DNA of 64,000 nucleotides from Adiantum capillus-veneris (lineage: Eukaryota > Streptophyta > Polypodiopsida > Polypodiales > Pteridaceae). Positions 45,655 through 57,024 of the stretch are shown here, in pieces (the first letter of the stretch is position 1; the number at the start of each line of letters is the position of its first letter). The translations under genes and the position numbers were made by a program. The stretch spans positions 47,114,268 through 47,178,267 of the forward strand of contig CM043944.1 of NCBI GenBank assembly GCA_014529385.2. The letters run 5' to 3'. The notes below the pieces were generated by a model. That model did no database searches and was not told the origin of the DNA. It was given only the letters and a program-made list of their open reading frames with translations.

Positions 45655-47390
45655 CCATGCTCCAATATATGTTTATTGCACCTGGCAAGGTAAGGTTCTC
45701 ATGTGGGATATTGGGGGTGCCACGTGGTACCCCCATGTTATTCCTCTTTCAAATCCTCCAAAAGACCTTCTTGAGGCTAAGGATACTTCGGGCATAAACT
45801 CTTCATTATGAGCCCAAATGGCGTGTTGTAAAGTCTAACTGGACCCCAAACTCAATTTTTGTCAATTAAACATTGATTTTGCCCACAATTTAGCAAAAGT
45901 ACCAATCAATCTGACATGCATTCAAAGTTTTCTAAAACCCATTAAATCCACTTAAATGGAGCAAAGTGTGTCATATCAAGCCTTATCTGGATCCAATCGA
46001 AGCCTCAAAACATTTGATGCATTCCAAGACTCAAATTTTACATGGTCCACTTCAATTGACTCATCTCTTCTTTCACATCTAGCACAAATAAGATGCATCA
46101 CAACAATTGCCAAATTAGCCAAAAACTTCTTTAATACATCCATCACCATTCATTTCAACAATGTCTTATCATCGTAGAGCCCTAGCATAAATAATATCCC
46201 AAACAAAAACTAAAAAATGCATCCTGAACTCACTTTTTCACACTGTTTCTAGAAAGTGTGAAATAAGATGCATCACAACAATTGCCAACTTAGCCAATGA
46301 CTTCTTCAATACATCCATCGCCATTCATTTCAACAATTTCTTATCATCATAGAGCCCTAGCATAAACAATATCCCAAACAAAAACTAAAAAATGTATCTT
46401 GAACTCACTTTTTCACACTATGTCTAGAAAGTGGCACAACATTCACCCCCTTTGATCCTGCACATCCTTTGGCATGTGCCAACTTTAGAATTCATCTAAA
46501 GCAATATTCCCATTAAAAAAAAATCATCTTCATAACCCGCATTTTGATCTTCAAAAACTTCCAAGAATTCATATTCAATGTGAATATTTGCATCCAGCTT
46601 CTCATACAATCTAATACGCTTGCATGCAATTACAAGAATCTTCAACTCCATAACATCCAATTCAACATGTAAGTAGCATTTGGAAAAGCATGTTCAACCA
46701 CAGAGGGGCCAATTAACCATATTTTGCATGGCTATGAAAAATGTTTTCATAGACTAAAACCCCCCTCTCTTGAATAGTACTTGGCCTCAAGCACTTTATT
46801 TCAAACAAGTGTTTCTTAACTTCATCTTTGTTGATTCATTGTCCTTGCCTCCCTTCCCTAACTGACAAATCCTCAAAGAAAGCAAATCTTCATTGCTCAA
46901 CCCTACATCCCAAGGCAATAGATTCCATTATCTCCTTTTATAGGTATGACATTCTTCTATCCATCCATCAGCTCTATTTGCATAAAACATGTAATTGTGC
47001 TCTCTATATTGCGACCTTCCCATAGACCATAAGGCAATAATCAAGGCTAATCCCCAATATTGCCTTTGCATGCTTTAGCGAAAGCCTTCAAATGGGAGGA
47101 ACACACCCAAACACCAATCTAAAGGAAAATCTTTCACCAATTATTGAAGATAAACATGATTTTTCTTGAGATTGACTTCGGAGGGTGTAGTTTCTTATAA
47201 TAAATTCAATGACATGAAATGGGAAAAGAAATATTTTGGCAATGCTCAAGAAGCTTTTAAAAAATGTGAAGTGCTAGATGCAAATAAATCAATTCAGGGG
47301 TTTTCAAAGCATTTTCATTTGTGGTCACACTAGAAGAATCGGATGCAGCTGTGTCAAGTGGAGTTTAAAGAATAATTGGATGTGGAAAAA
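45655..47390. other. Old non-coding sequence with a 176 bp tandem duplication
   Basis: No convincing gene. 46086-46261 is repeated at 46262-46437 with about 10% difference ('aataagatgcatcacaacaa' to 'tctagaaagtg'). Minus-strand reading of 46880-47060 gives a short protein-like run ('ALWSMGRSQYREHNYM') that may be a retroelement scrap; I do not recognise it. Confidence 0.5.
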
Positions 47391-47394
47391 GTAT

Positions 47395-47900
47395 AAGTTA
47401 ATACAAAGTACAAAATAGTGGCAAAGAAGGTTAGACCTATAGTTGTACCTTTGCTAAAACAAAGTGATGTGATTATGGAGAAGTTTTCTCAACATCCTAC
47501 TCTCAAGGGTCCAAGTAACATAGGGCATACGTTTAGTGAAGAAAAACTATAAGAATTGAAGATTGGTGATGAAGAATTCTTGAATCAAGAAGAGATAGAA
47601 TGTTTTCAAGAGATGTTGCAAAGACATGGGAAACCTTTTTCTTTTTAGTTAGGTGAGATTGGTTTTGTTGATCTGAATGTTGTAGCTCTGATGGTTAAAT
47701 TCATAATTCCTCATATGCCTTGGAATTTTTGGCCTTTTCATGTTCCAAAGGGTCATCCTCTAAATCAATAGACTTACTTAATAAACATATTAAGATGGCA
47801 AAACATTGAGGTTATCCATGATATGGTAGGCCATTTGGTTATTTTTGTAGGTTCATTTCTCTTATTACATCCATGTGGATTAATAAATGTCAATTAAACT
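47395..47900 (+). pseudogene. Second-lineage gypsy pol scrap
   Basis: The translation reads 'TKYKIVAKKVRPIVVPLLKQ', 'FSQHPTLKGPSNIGHTFSEE', 'EEFLNQEEIECFQEMLQRHG' and 'IPHMPWNFWPFHVPKGHPLN'. This is the segment before and at the start of the RT of a gypsy lineage different from element A. Two stops, including a TAG after 'GKPFSF', and missing RT motifs show it is a dead fragment. Confidence 0.65.
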
Positions 47901-48397
47901 AAGCCTTTTGCCATTCATAACTTGATTCAATGACACAGTAATAGCTCATAATTGTAAAACTGCTAAAACACAAATCATCTTTCAAGCGGAGCAAGAAGAA
48001 GGTAAGCTTGAAGGTGAGCCATTGAGTTTTAAAGTGTGTAGAAAGTTATGCAGCAACCACTTTGTGTAGGATAGCTTGTTTAGGATCAGTTGGTAACGCT
48101 AAAGAGACTGCAACGTTGAAGCTCTCTAACCTTCAACATGTGGGATTGGCAAGGGTGATGCTACAACAATTCATACGTCAGGAGCAATCTCTAACAAACA
48201 ACAATCAAGTAGCCATCTACTTTGTTCAACATTGCTATGTCCAATACATCTTAAGAAGGTGAGTGAACTCGGACAATTGTCCATACACAAATTTGGCATT
48301 GATCGCAGTTGAATTATAAACAAAGTGGTTGCCAACATGGAGAACTCCCCCACCTCCCTGCAAACATCCAGTTATCTTAATTCTTGAAGAGCACACA

Positions 48398-48667
48398 ATG
48401 ATCAAGACCATGGAAACACAAGGGATAGAGCTTGCAAGCCAAGGTGAAATAGTGGCAGGCCTTCAAGCAACCATTGTAGACCTACAAAACAAGCTACAAA
48501 TTTTAGAGAACAAGGTTGCTTGTTATTTTGCATCATACAAGGCTTTGCTAGAAGAGAACAACGTAGCTGCAGAGGCCTTTGAGGCATGCCCGAGTGGACC
48601 TATGCTCGAGATAGACAAATTCAAAGTCTCAGACATCATGGGAGATATTACTCAAAGCTTAAATTGA
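48398..48667 (+). CDS. Small coiled-coil ORF, unidentified
   Basis: 89 codons from ATG 48398. The frame is open upstream to 48329 but without an ATG. The protein is predicted helical by eye, with a heptad stretch ('IVAGLQATIVDLQNKLQIL', 'ENKVACYFASYKALLEEN') and ends 'SDIMGDITQSLN'. Its pattern recalls the coiled-coil N-terminus of the ORF1-like proteins at 24710-32816, without sequence match. No promoter or partner gene is evident, and it may be a retroelement remnant. Confidence 0.35.
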   Translation: MIKTMETQGIELASQGEIVAGLQATIVDLQNKLQILENKVACYFASYKALLEENNVAAEAFEACPSGPMLEIDKFKVSDIMGDITQSLN

Positions 48668-48829
48668 GACATCATGCTTTATGTTTGTTTCAAACTTGGA
48701 GTCCTACTTTGTATACCATTTTGAAACAAAAATGTACACTAGATTAGATCCTCGCTTGGTGTGAAGTCTGTTTTGTTTCTTTGTGTGTACAAAATCGAAA
48801 GCTAACTAGTGTCAGTCATATCTACCACT

Positions 48830-50640
48830 ACTTATAGCAACTGATAGCACTCAAAATGCAATGTGTTGCAGTTCCAGATTCTCTTTACCATACTCCTTCC
48901 ACAAAATTGGGGTGTTGACCACATTAATTGCATTAATGTGTCAAGGGTCCTGAAACATTCCCTCCCAGTGAGTGTATGCAACTCTTTGATGGAATGCAAG
49001 CTTTCCATTGTCTTCATCTAGAAGTTATTGACACACTTTTTAAAAATCTTTAACTGTGTCACTATTGTAGCTTGTTGGTGTAGCTGAAACTTTACGAACG
49101 TGGCACCATGCAATTCGTGTATGCATCTAACCCCACTGTTTTGTTGCACAAGAGTAATAATTTCAACCTTATCTCTTGGTGCAAATCCAGTTCCTACTGT
49201 GACCTTTCAAATGGATTTAGATATATACCAATATATTTTTCCAAACACAAATTCTTTGTCCACCAATCGCAAAAAATCCACAAAGGGCTTTGTGACATTC
49301 ACAATCTTCTCCACATTTCTCCAGAAAATTGGAGAATGGATAAGCTGAGAGCATCCATGGGCACCATCTTGATAGTTAGAATACTTGATGAGCCATGCTT
49401 TCCAACATCTATTTAGCAATTTTTTTATACAAAGCAACCTTCAAATCTTGCAATGTTGATAGCACATAATAAGTTGTCGCAAATCTTGTTGCACCAAAGA
49501 TTTGCAATGCCTTGTGGGAGACGTTGTCCTAAATAGAGCATACAAAAATTGATGCTCACGAATGACCTTCACTATGTGATTTGCATCTTATTTCACAAAA
49601 TTTATTTTCTAATATCTTTTAGAAGCAGATTTAATGTGTGTGCTGCACATTGAACTCATGTAATCTCAAGATATTTGACATGAATTTGATGTTCATATCT
49701 TTATAATTCGACACATTGTCTGTAATAATAGCCATGAAATTTTTTGGACCACCATCTTTTGCTATCACACACTCATGAATTCTTGATAGAAAAGTACTAG
49801 TTTTCTCTTTCAAGGATGTGTCAATGCCCTCTAGAAAGATGGACCCTTTTGGACAAATCAATAATACATTGATGAGACATTGATCAATGGCTTCTTCTTA
49901 CAATTTTTCCATCCATCAAGTGCTATTGTACAACCATATGTTGGTACAAAAGATGGTACCATGCGTTTGAGAATAGATTCAAAGCTATCTTTCACTTTGT
50001 CAAGGTATTTCGTGCATATTTTATTATAATCTGGCATGGTAAACCCTTTTTTGGCAGTGCTCATCAAGGCATCTTTAAAGATCATATTTTGCAATACATT
50101 AAGTGGAATCCCCCATGCAACAAACACTTGATTCCACCACTTGAGATGTAGCTCAAGCATCCACTGTTAACTCTTGGTGTAACATTTGTGCACCACCACT
50201 AGGTGCTGACACTCTTTTAGATCCATGTGGAAATGTTGATGTTGATGGAGATGCCTGGATAGATCTCAACGCTCCAACAGGGTGTATGTTATTTTGATTC
50301 ACTAATTCTAGTGAAAATTGATTACCCATTGGTTGCCTCTCTTAATTTCTAAGAGAAGCCTCCACTTCCATGTCCATTGATGGAGACACACCCTTGGTGC
50401 ACCCTTTATTTTACTGGCTATGATTGCCTTTTCCTTCTTGGCATATTCGAGAAATCTTTCAAAGATTTCTCTTAGTGGATACTTACAATATGCAACATTG
50501 CTAGGAACTTTAAATAGATGTTTTTTTATTCTACAGTCATTCCTGCTAAAAACATGTGCACAAGACCTACATCTCAAGTGTGATGTTGTTTTCCCCGCTA
50601 CCACCTCATCTATGTAACTCCACTTAAGTCCTTTCACCAT
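48830..50640 (-). pseudogene. hAT-family transposase (broken)
   Basis: Cut-and-paste transposase, read on the minus strand. N-terminal BED zinc finger: 'WSYIDEVVAGKTTSHLRC' with 'CRSC' and 'RIKKHLFKVPSN' (about 50640-50480). Then the DUF659-like core: 'MVPSFVPTYGCTIALDGWKN', 'KKPLINVS', 'GSIFLEGIDTSLK', 'FMAIITDNVSNYKDM' and 'AAHTLNLLLKDIRK'. The C-terminal dimerisation region is decayed ('KEYGKENLELQHIAF' near 48870). The catalytic Asp positions in 'LDGW' and 'TDN' are present. Stops and frameshifts break it at about 50340-50160, 49860, 49590 and beyond. Normal size would be about 600-700 aa, which fits the span. Terminal inverted repeats were not found. Confidence 0.85.
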
Positions 50641-50689
50641 GATGGCCAAGAATAATAAATGGCATGTGATCATAAATAAAAATTCTTAT

Positions 50690-50955
50690 CAGTCCTATTG
50701 ACTAACGTAGCATGCATCTAAATATTGACCTAATATGTTTGCTCTACACTATGCACGTTCAATTTACTATCTCTACATGTTACGTTTTTTATGTTATTTA
50801 CAACTTGGCATTTTGTAAAGCGAAGCTATTGAGCGTCCTTTGATTTAGGCAAACACTTTGGTCTAAGATTCACAATTTTAAACTCGAACAAGCTTCTTGT
50901 GTTTACCCAAATTAAGAGGTCGATAGCCTTGCTTTGTTGAAAATTGCCCTAAAAT
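50690..50955. other. AT-rich stretch, nothing recognised
   Basis: Upstream of the hAT transposase start. No ORF or repeat is evident. It might include the transposase promoter. Confidence 0.4.
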
Positions 50956-51595
50956 TTGTGACTATTGAGTTGAAGTGTGAGCTTGTAATAGAATAGATAT
51001 GTCATTTCAATACGAAGTGTGAGCATATGCTCAAATACAACATATTGAAAATTATCTCTGAAGTATTAATATATCGCTTTGCACAATATTTCTTATGCAA
51101 AACAACATTCACCTCATTTGTAAATCTCTATCCAAGTGTAAATATGGCTCCAACACAAAGACGTAGAGAGGAACTCTATTTCTATGTTCAATTTGAATTG
51201 TGAGTCATAGACTCTATGCAACAAAATCTAATAAATAAATTACAAATGAAACTTTAAGTTACCTCTAAGTGTGAGTTAATAACTCTACACAATAGCAGGT
51301 AATAGTTAAATTTAAATTAAACCTAAACTATCTCCAAGTGTGAGTTTACACTCTACACAATGATAGATAGAAGCTAAATATTCCTAAACCATCTCCAATT
51401 GTGAGTTTTCACTCCACACAATTATAGACAAGATCTGTTTACTTCCTAATGTCTCTCTTTAAGTGTGAGACTATGCTCCGACACAAAATACAGAGACAAC
51501 AATTTAACCGATTCAAAATCTAAAAACAAAACATAAATCATTTTAATAACTCTCTATTTTTTTTAATAGCTTCAGTGTGAATAATCACCTTCTAA
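50956..51595. repeat. Degenerate array with palindromic cores
   Basis: The motif 'aagtgtgag...ctctacacaa' repeats about eight to nine times, near 50970, 51017, 51137, 51192, 51268, 51335, 51397, 51460 and 51571. Spacing of the better copies is 62-70 bp. Each core is an imperfect palindrome (agtgtgag with ctctacac). It lies 5' of the hAT transposase, where hAT elements often have subterminal repeats bound by transposase. Confidence 0.7.
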
Positions 51596-51599
51596 ACTC

Positions 51600-52200
51600 T
51601 TTAGCTTGGGATGAATTACAAACTTGAACTGATTGAGTTTATGAGAAGAGAGCTGCCACCGTGGTATACACAACATAAATTTTTGATCAAAAAATATTTT
51701 CGTCCAAAATGCTTTTTGATCGAACAACAAAGAAATTATACAAACGGTAAAATCACTAACATGGCAGCATTTAATACACCCTTTTAATACAATCCATCTT
51801 GTATTATTTGTTTTGTGTTTTAACGTATGATGGAACTTAGGTGGACAATTGATCATACCTTTTTCTCAAATTCCCTTAGCAACTTTGGTGCATATAGACC
51901 ATTGCTCCGCTGTTGAATCAATTTCATAAGACTTTGCTTTGTTACTTACTCCTTATATTCAATAAAACACTCCTCTTTTAGAGATTTTTTGAAATCCATC
52001 CATGTATTTTCCCCCGCAATTCTAGTACCATGATCAAGGAAAAATTCTTGATCATAGCTTATTATTCTATCCCTTTTATATCCTCCATTACATTCTCATA
52101 ATTTTTACAAAATTTAGACAAATCATGCCATCAATTTGACTTAACTTATTGGTTACCACTTGTCTTACTTCTTGAATTTGGGCCTCCACCTCTCGTATAA
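51600..52200 (-). pseudogene. Possible gag remnant
   Basis: The minus strand at about 52190-51840 has 'IAGENTWMDFKKSLKEECF' and 'TKQSLMKLIQQRSNGLYAP' with 'LLREFEKK' in broken frames. This resembles gag-like text seen in gypsy elements. No longer frame is open. Confidence 0.35.
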
Positions 52201-52842
<642 letters not shown>

Positions 52843-52849
52843 CACATAT

Positions 52850-52948
52850 ATAAATCGGTTTATGGCCACATTGATTTAGTTGTTTTTGTTCATTTAGGGC
52901 CAGGCACTTAGGGTTAGCGGATTCTGGTTTGGCTGCTAACCCTTGGCT
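52850..52948. repeat. Satellite unit left of element C
   Basis: 'ggccacattgatttagttg', 'cacttagggttagcgg' and 'tctggtttggctgctaac' match units of the satellite at 61063-61930. Element C therefore inserted into the satellite. Confidence 0.8.
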
Positions 52949-52953
52949 ATGTT

Positions 52954-53180
52954 TTTTGGAAATAGGGTTGCATGGAAACACACACATCTTGGAGAAGATG
53001 AAGAAGCTCAAGGCACACAACAGAGAGTAGGATTACTTAATGTGCAATGGAAAGATAAGTTAGACCTAGAATGATGGGCTTATATACAATGCACCGAGGG
53101 AAAATCTCCTAGTGAGGGAAAAATGCCCCGACAATCCTAAGTGTGTTCACACACATCACTACCACATATGTATGGTAACA
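52954..53180 (-). repeat. Element C 3' LTR
   Basis: 227 bp; pairs with 60829-61057 and matches the element D LTR. The polypurine tract is 'CGAGGGGGGATT' on the minus strand (53192-53181). Confidence 0.93.
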
Positions 53181-53299
53181 AATCCCCCCTCGAAGTGATG
53201 CGGTGAACAAGAGATGGCACATAATGTATAGGGAAGTGCCATGCCTTGAGTGCATGATCAATTCACAAAGGGAATAAGCCCAAAGCTTTGCAGAAAGCT

Positions 53300-54330
53300 T
53301 CAAACTTCTCCATGAGGCAATGCCTTTGTGAACAATTCTACAAGGTTATCATGTGTTGGCACATAAGCCAAGTTGATCTCTCCTCCTGAGAGTCTCTCCC
53401 TCACATAATGATATTGCACCTCAATGTGCTTTGTGCGAGCATGAAAAATTGGGTTCCTCGCAACAACAGCCAATGCACTCTGACTGTCAGTGTAGATGAT
53501 GTTGGCAGTGTCATGTCCAACGCCTAAATCATCCATAAGGCATATGAGCCATACACACTCAATCGTAGCTGTGAAGACTCCCCTGACTCAGCCTCATAAC
53601 TGGAAGTGGCCATAGTAGGTTGCTTCTTGCTCAACCATGATATGCATGAATTACTGAGTATGAAACAAAAACCACTTATGGACACTCGCCTGTCAAAAAC
53701 ATCATCCCAATCTGAGTCTGAAAAAGCATGTAAATTTGGCGGCAACATGATTCCCCCTTGGGATAAAACAAGCGAAGATGCAAAGTGCCACTCAAGTAGC
53801 AAAAAATCCTCTTGACATCTTGCCAATGCTTAGACCCTAGGCTATGCATAAATCTACTGACCTGCAAGACTGAAAATTGAATATCCAACCTCATATTGCA
53901 TACATAAATAATGCATCCAACAACAGTTTAGTAAAGAGTGACATCGACAAGTCACCAGCATCATGATGAATCAATTTCAAACTTGTTTCCATGGGAGTAG
54001 CAATAGGTTTGCAGTCTTCAGGTCCAAACTTACATAGCAAAGTCTCTATGTAACTTGTTTGACACAAGGGAATACCACAATCACACTGCTTAAACTGTAT
54101 GCCCAAGTAATGATGCAACATCCCCAAATATTTCATGTTGAAAGTAGCATTCAAATCAGCCTTAAATTCAGCAATATGTGTCTCATTCGGGCCAATGATC
54201 AGCAAATCATCTACATATAAAACAACAATGAGAAGCACATTGCCCTCATGCTTTACATACAAAATTCTTTCTATTGGTATGTTACAAAATCCTTGTTTGA
54301 GTGTCAGCTTTCTCATACCAAGCACAAAGA
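53300..54330 (-). pseudogene. Element C reverse transcriptase C-terminal part and RNase H
   Basis: Minus strand: 'VLLIVVLYVDDLLIIGPNE' with catalytic YVDD (about 54230), 'NMKYLGMLHHYLGIQF', 'HWQDVKRIFCYLSGT', 'FSDSDWDDVFDRRVSISGF', 'TDSQSALAVVARNPIFHART', ending 'LVELFTKALPHGEV' near 53300. Frameshifts at about 53890, 53830 and 53530 break it. Confidence 0.93.
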
Positions 54331-54523
54331 GACTACTTCAACCCATACAAAGCTTTCTTACATTTTCACATCAAGTACATCAGTAATAGGCTGATCTGTA
54401 ATACTTTTAGAAATCAGCTTTCTCATACCAGGCACAAAGAGACTACTTCAACCCATACAAAGCTTTCTTACATTTTCACATCAAGTACATCAGTAATAGG
54501 CTGATCTGTAATATTTTTAGAAA
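54304..54523. repeat. 110 bp direct tandem duplication in element C
   Basis: 54304-54413 is repeated at 54414-54523 with two or three differences, starting 'tcagctttctcatacca'. It lies at the join between gag and RT and may mark repair of the deletion that removed protease and integrase. Confidence 0.95.
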
Positions 54524-54599
54524 CCCCCATAGGCTGTACATTTGCCTCATTGCAATTTACATTCAAGTTTTCACCACTAAAAAGAGGCAAACAATTGTC

Positions 54600-55309
54600 A
54601 TAAATGTCTTGTGAGCTTACATTACTGTCTCTAGTTCATGACAACAAGGACTGAACAAAATCTTCCACAAACACAACATCCCGTGAAACCAAGATACGCT
54701 TTGTTTGTTGATGGTACAACCTCATTAGCCTTACAATAATGGCAACACGTCTTCTTTTTTCCCTTTTCACCAAAATTTCTAGACAAGGTGTTTCCAGTAG
54801 AAGCATTGTAAACATGTGATTTTCCACTTGCAGAAGAACCATGAGAAGTGGCCACATTGCTGTTACCACTTGTTCTTTGAGCAGCAACAAAAGTCTATTC
54901 AATTGCATGTTGTTCAGTCATGTTCTTTCTTGAAAGTAACTCTTGCAACAACAATGTGCATAATGCATCAAACTTGACAACATCAAGATTTCCTTGGGTC
55001 ATAAGCTCGTCATAGGTCTCCAAGTACTAGCAAAAGTCTGGTAAGAATCTGGCAAAGCATCAAGAATAGTCTACACAAGGAAACTGTCAAAAATGACTTT
55101 GCCTGTAAAAAATGAGTTGCTCATTAACATCCTTGATACCAGCAAGGAAAGTGTCCATGCTCGTGTCCATGTCATCTTTCTCATGCATAATCATCGATTC
55201 TAGCTCTTTACACAACAATGCAATTTTAGCCTCATTGCGGCTTGCATAAAGATTAGCCAAATATCAAAAGCCTGTTTTCTAGCTTTAGCTGAATGAATGT
55301 GAGGAGTAA
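54600..55309 (-). pseudogene. Element C gag, downstream part
   Basis: Minus strand: 'ITPHIHSAKARKQAFDIW' (the counterpart of 'VPHIRSTKSAKQAWDIL' in element D). Then decayed frames, a Ser/Gly/Asn-rich linker ('VATSHGSSASGKSHVYNAS') and a half zinc knuckle 'CCHYCKANEV', beyond which pol is deleted. Confidence 0.85.
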
Positions 55310-55379
55310 TAGGGTGTATGCATGATAGGGTGTACCCACTTTCAGTAGTGGCCTTAGCAGAATTACCAAAAAATAGTTG

Positions 55380-56115
55380 GTTTTTCCAGACTATTATGTA
55401 TATTTGGCTTGCTTGCATGTACTTTTAAGCGGCAAGATTTGGTGGCCACACAAAATGCATAGTATTAAACACCATGGAAAGCTCCAATCTTCAATTTTTC
55501 AATCGAAAATAGAAATTTTAGTGTGCAAGAAGTACTTTGGTCCAGCCTGTCACAACACTGTAACCTTGATGATCAATTGTCTATATCTTTATATGAATTT
55601 ATTCTCTTAACTTGTCCTTTTGCACATCAACTATTCACTTGACAAGCAATTTAACTTGATTTTTTTGATAATTTTTTGGGTCTCTATGTAATTATTGTTT
55701 TTTTTTGTTAGAATCGCTAATGATGTATAGACTATTTTCCAAGATCCAACTGTCATTTGACTATTTGCAACCTATATAATGTGGCGATGTAAAAAAGTAG
55801 AATCTTTAACAGTTCATTTTGTTTAGATCTAGCTCGGAAAATAGCAAAGATTGCTCAGAGGATCTTAAGGGAGTTTTTTTTTTAATATAATAAATAATTT
55901 ATATTGCCACTCAAGTTGATTTTCATGTATCTTATAGATTTCATCATAAAGTACTCATAAAAAAACTTTTGAGTCAATTTGAGTTAGAGAAAGGTACTTT
56001 TCTATTGTTTTAATTTTTTCACTTCCACAAGTAACTTAAGATGTGGCTCCTTAGGTTTGGTAAAGTGTCAAGCCTACAAATTTTGACACTTGTCCATATC
56101 TCATGGTTTGGTCTC
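55380..56115. other. Left part of the insert, no gene
   Basis: AT-rich, with T runs near 55690 and 55870. No ORF has protein character. Confidence 0.5.
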
Positions 56116-56119
56116 TTTC

Positions 56120-56585
56120 TCCCAATCCTACTTGTCTATTCCATGTCATACAAGGAGGCTGCCACATCACCAAAAGTCCATGTCATCACCCTATGTCACC
56201 TTCCACGTCACCATAGTCAGAAGTTTGACTTCACACTTGGTCTGCCATGTCATCCTAAACGCCACCTCATCCACCAACCTCAACTGCCACCTTGCATGCC
56301 ACCTCACATTAGATGCCATGTCATCCACCACTCATGTGACACTTGTCCGTGGTGCCTGCATGGCTTGCCATATCACCCGCCACCTCACAATCCACTAATC
56401 ATGACACATCATCAACTCTCCAACTCACCATCCACCTTTTTGCCACCTAAACATTTTATGTCACAATTTTGCCATGTCACATAATGACATGGCAGTTGAG
56501 GAGGATTTGACCGCCACATCATATTGCCACATAGATTGGCCATGTCATCCATGCATGGCAACTCATAGCCACATCATTTATTTAT
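56120..56585. repeat. Cluster of GCCA[CT]NTCA motifs
   Basis: About fifteen or more variants of 'gccacatcatc' / 'gccatgtcatcc' occur with irregular spacing, some in reverse orientation ('gacatggcag'). The His/Pro-rich ORFs here (56041-56484) result from this repeat. It lies about 450-900 bp before the transposase-like gene. Confidence 0.75.
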
Positions 56586-56589
56586 ATCT

Positions 56590-57020
56590 TTAATAAATAA
56601 TAGATTATATATTATAATATTAAAAGACAACATTAAGCAAATTAATTTTACTTTTTATGTATATTATTATATTAAAATATTACGACTATTATTAAATTTT
56701 TATTTATTTAAATTACTATTGGATGAAAACTTAAGGATTATGATTTTTTTATATAATTTTTTTTCAAAAATCGCTTAACATAAGTCAACTAACTTAAAAG
56801 ATAATTATAATTTTATATAAACTATTGTTTTAAAATTTGATTGGTGTTATCTTATCCATATTTACACCTTTTTAGATTACATTAGGGAGACAATGTATAC
56901 AAACCCTTTTCTTTTAGTGCACTTCATTTGAGAGTTTGAGCGTGAGTGAGTTTGTGAGTTTCGAGTATTTATGCTCTTTTTGTTCAATCACTAACTACTC
57001 TAACATTCATTTTTCTAAAT
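56590..57020. other. AT-rich stretch before the transposase-like gene
   Basis: Very AT-rich, with 'tatattataatatt' and similar at 56600-56720. It could contain a promoter for the gene starting at 57025; no other feature is evident. Confidence 0.45.
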
Positions 57021-57024
57021 AAAC

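Noticed and set aside
56041-56484. His/Pro/Cys-rich 147-codon ORF
   Set aside because: It follows the GCCAC-type word cluster and is open in two frames, typical of a repeat.
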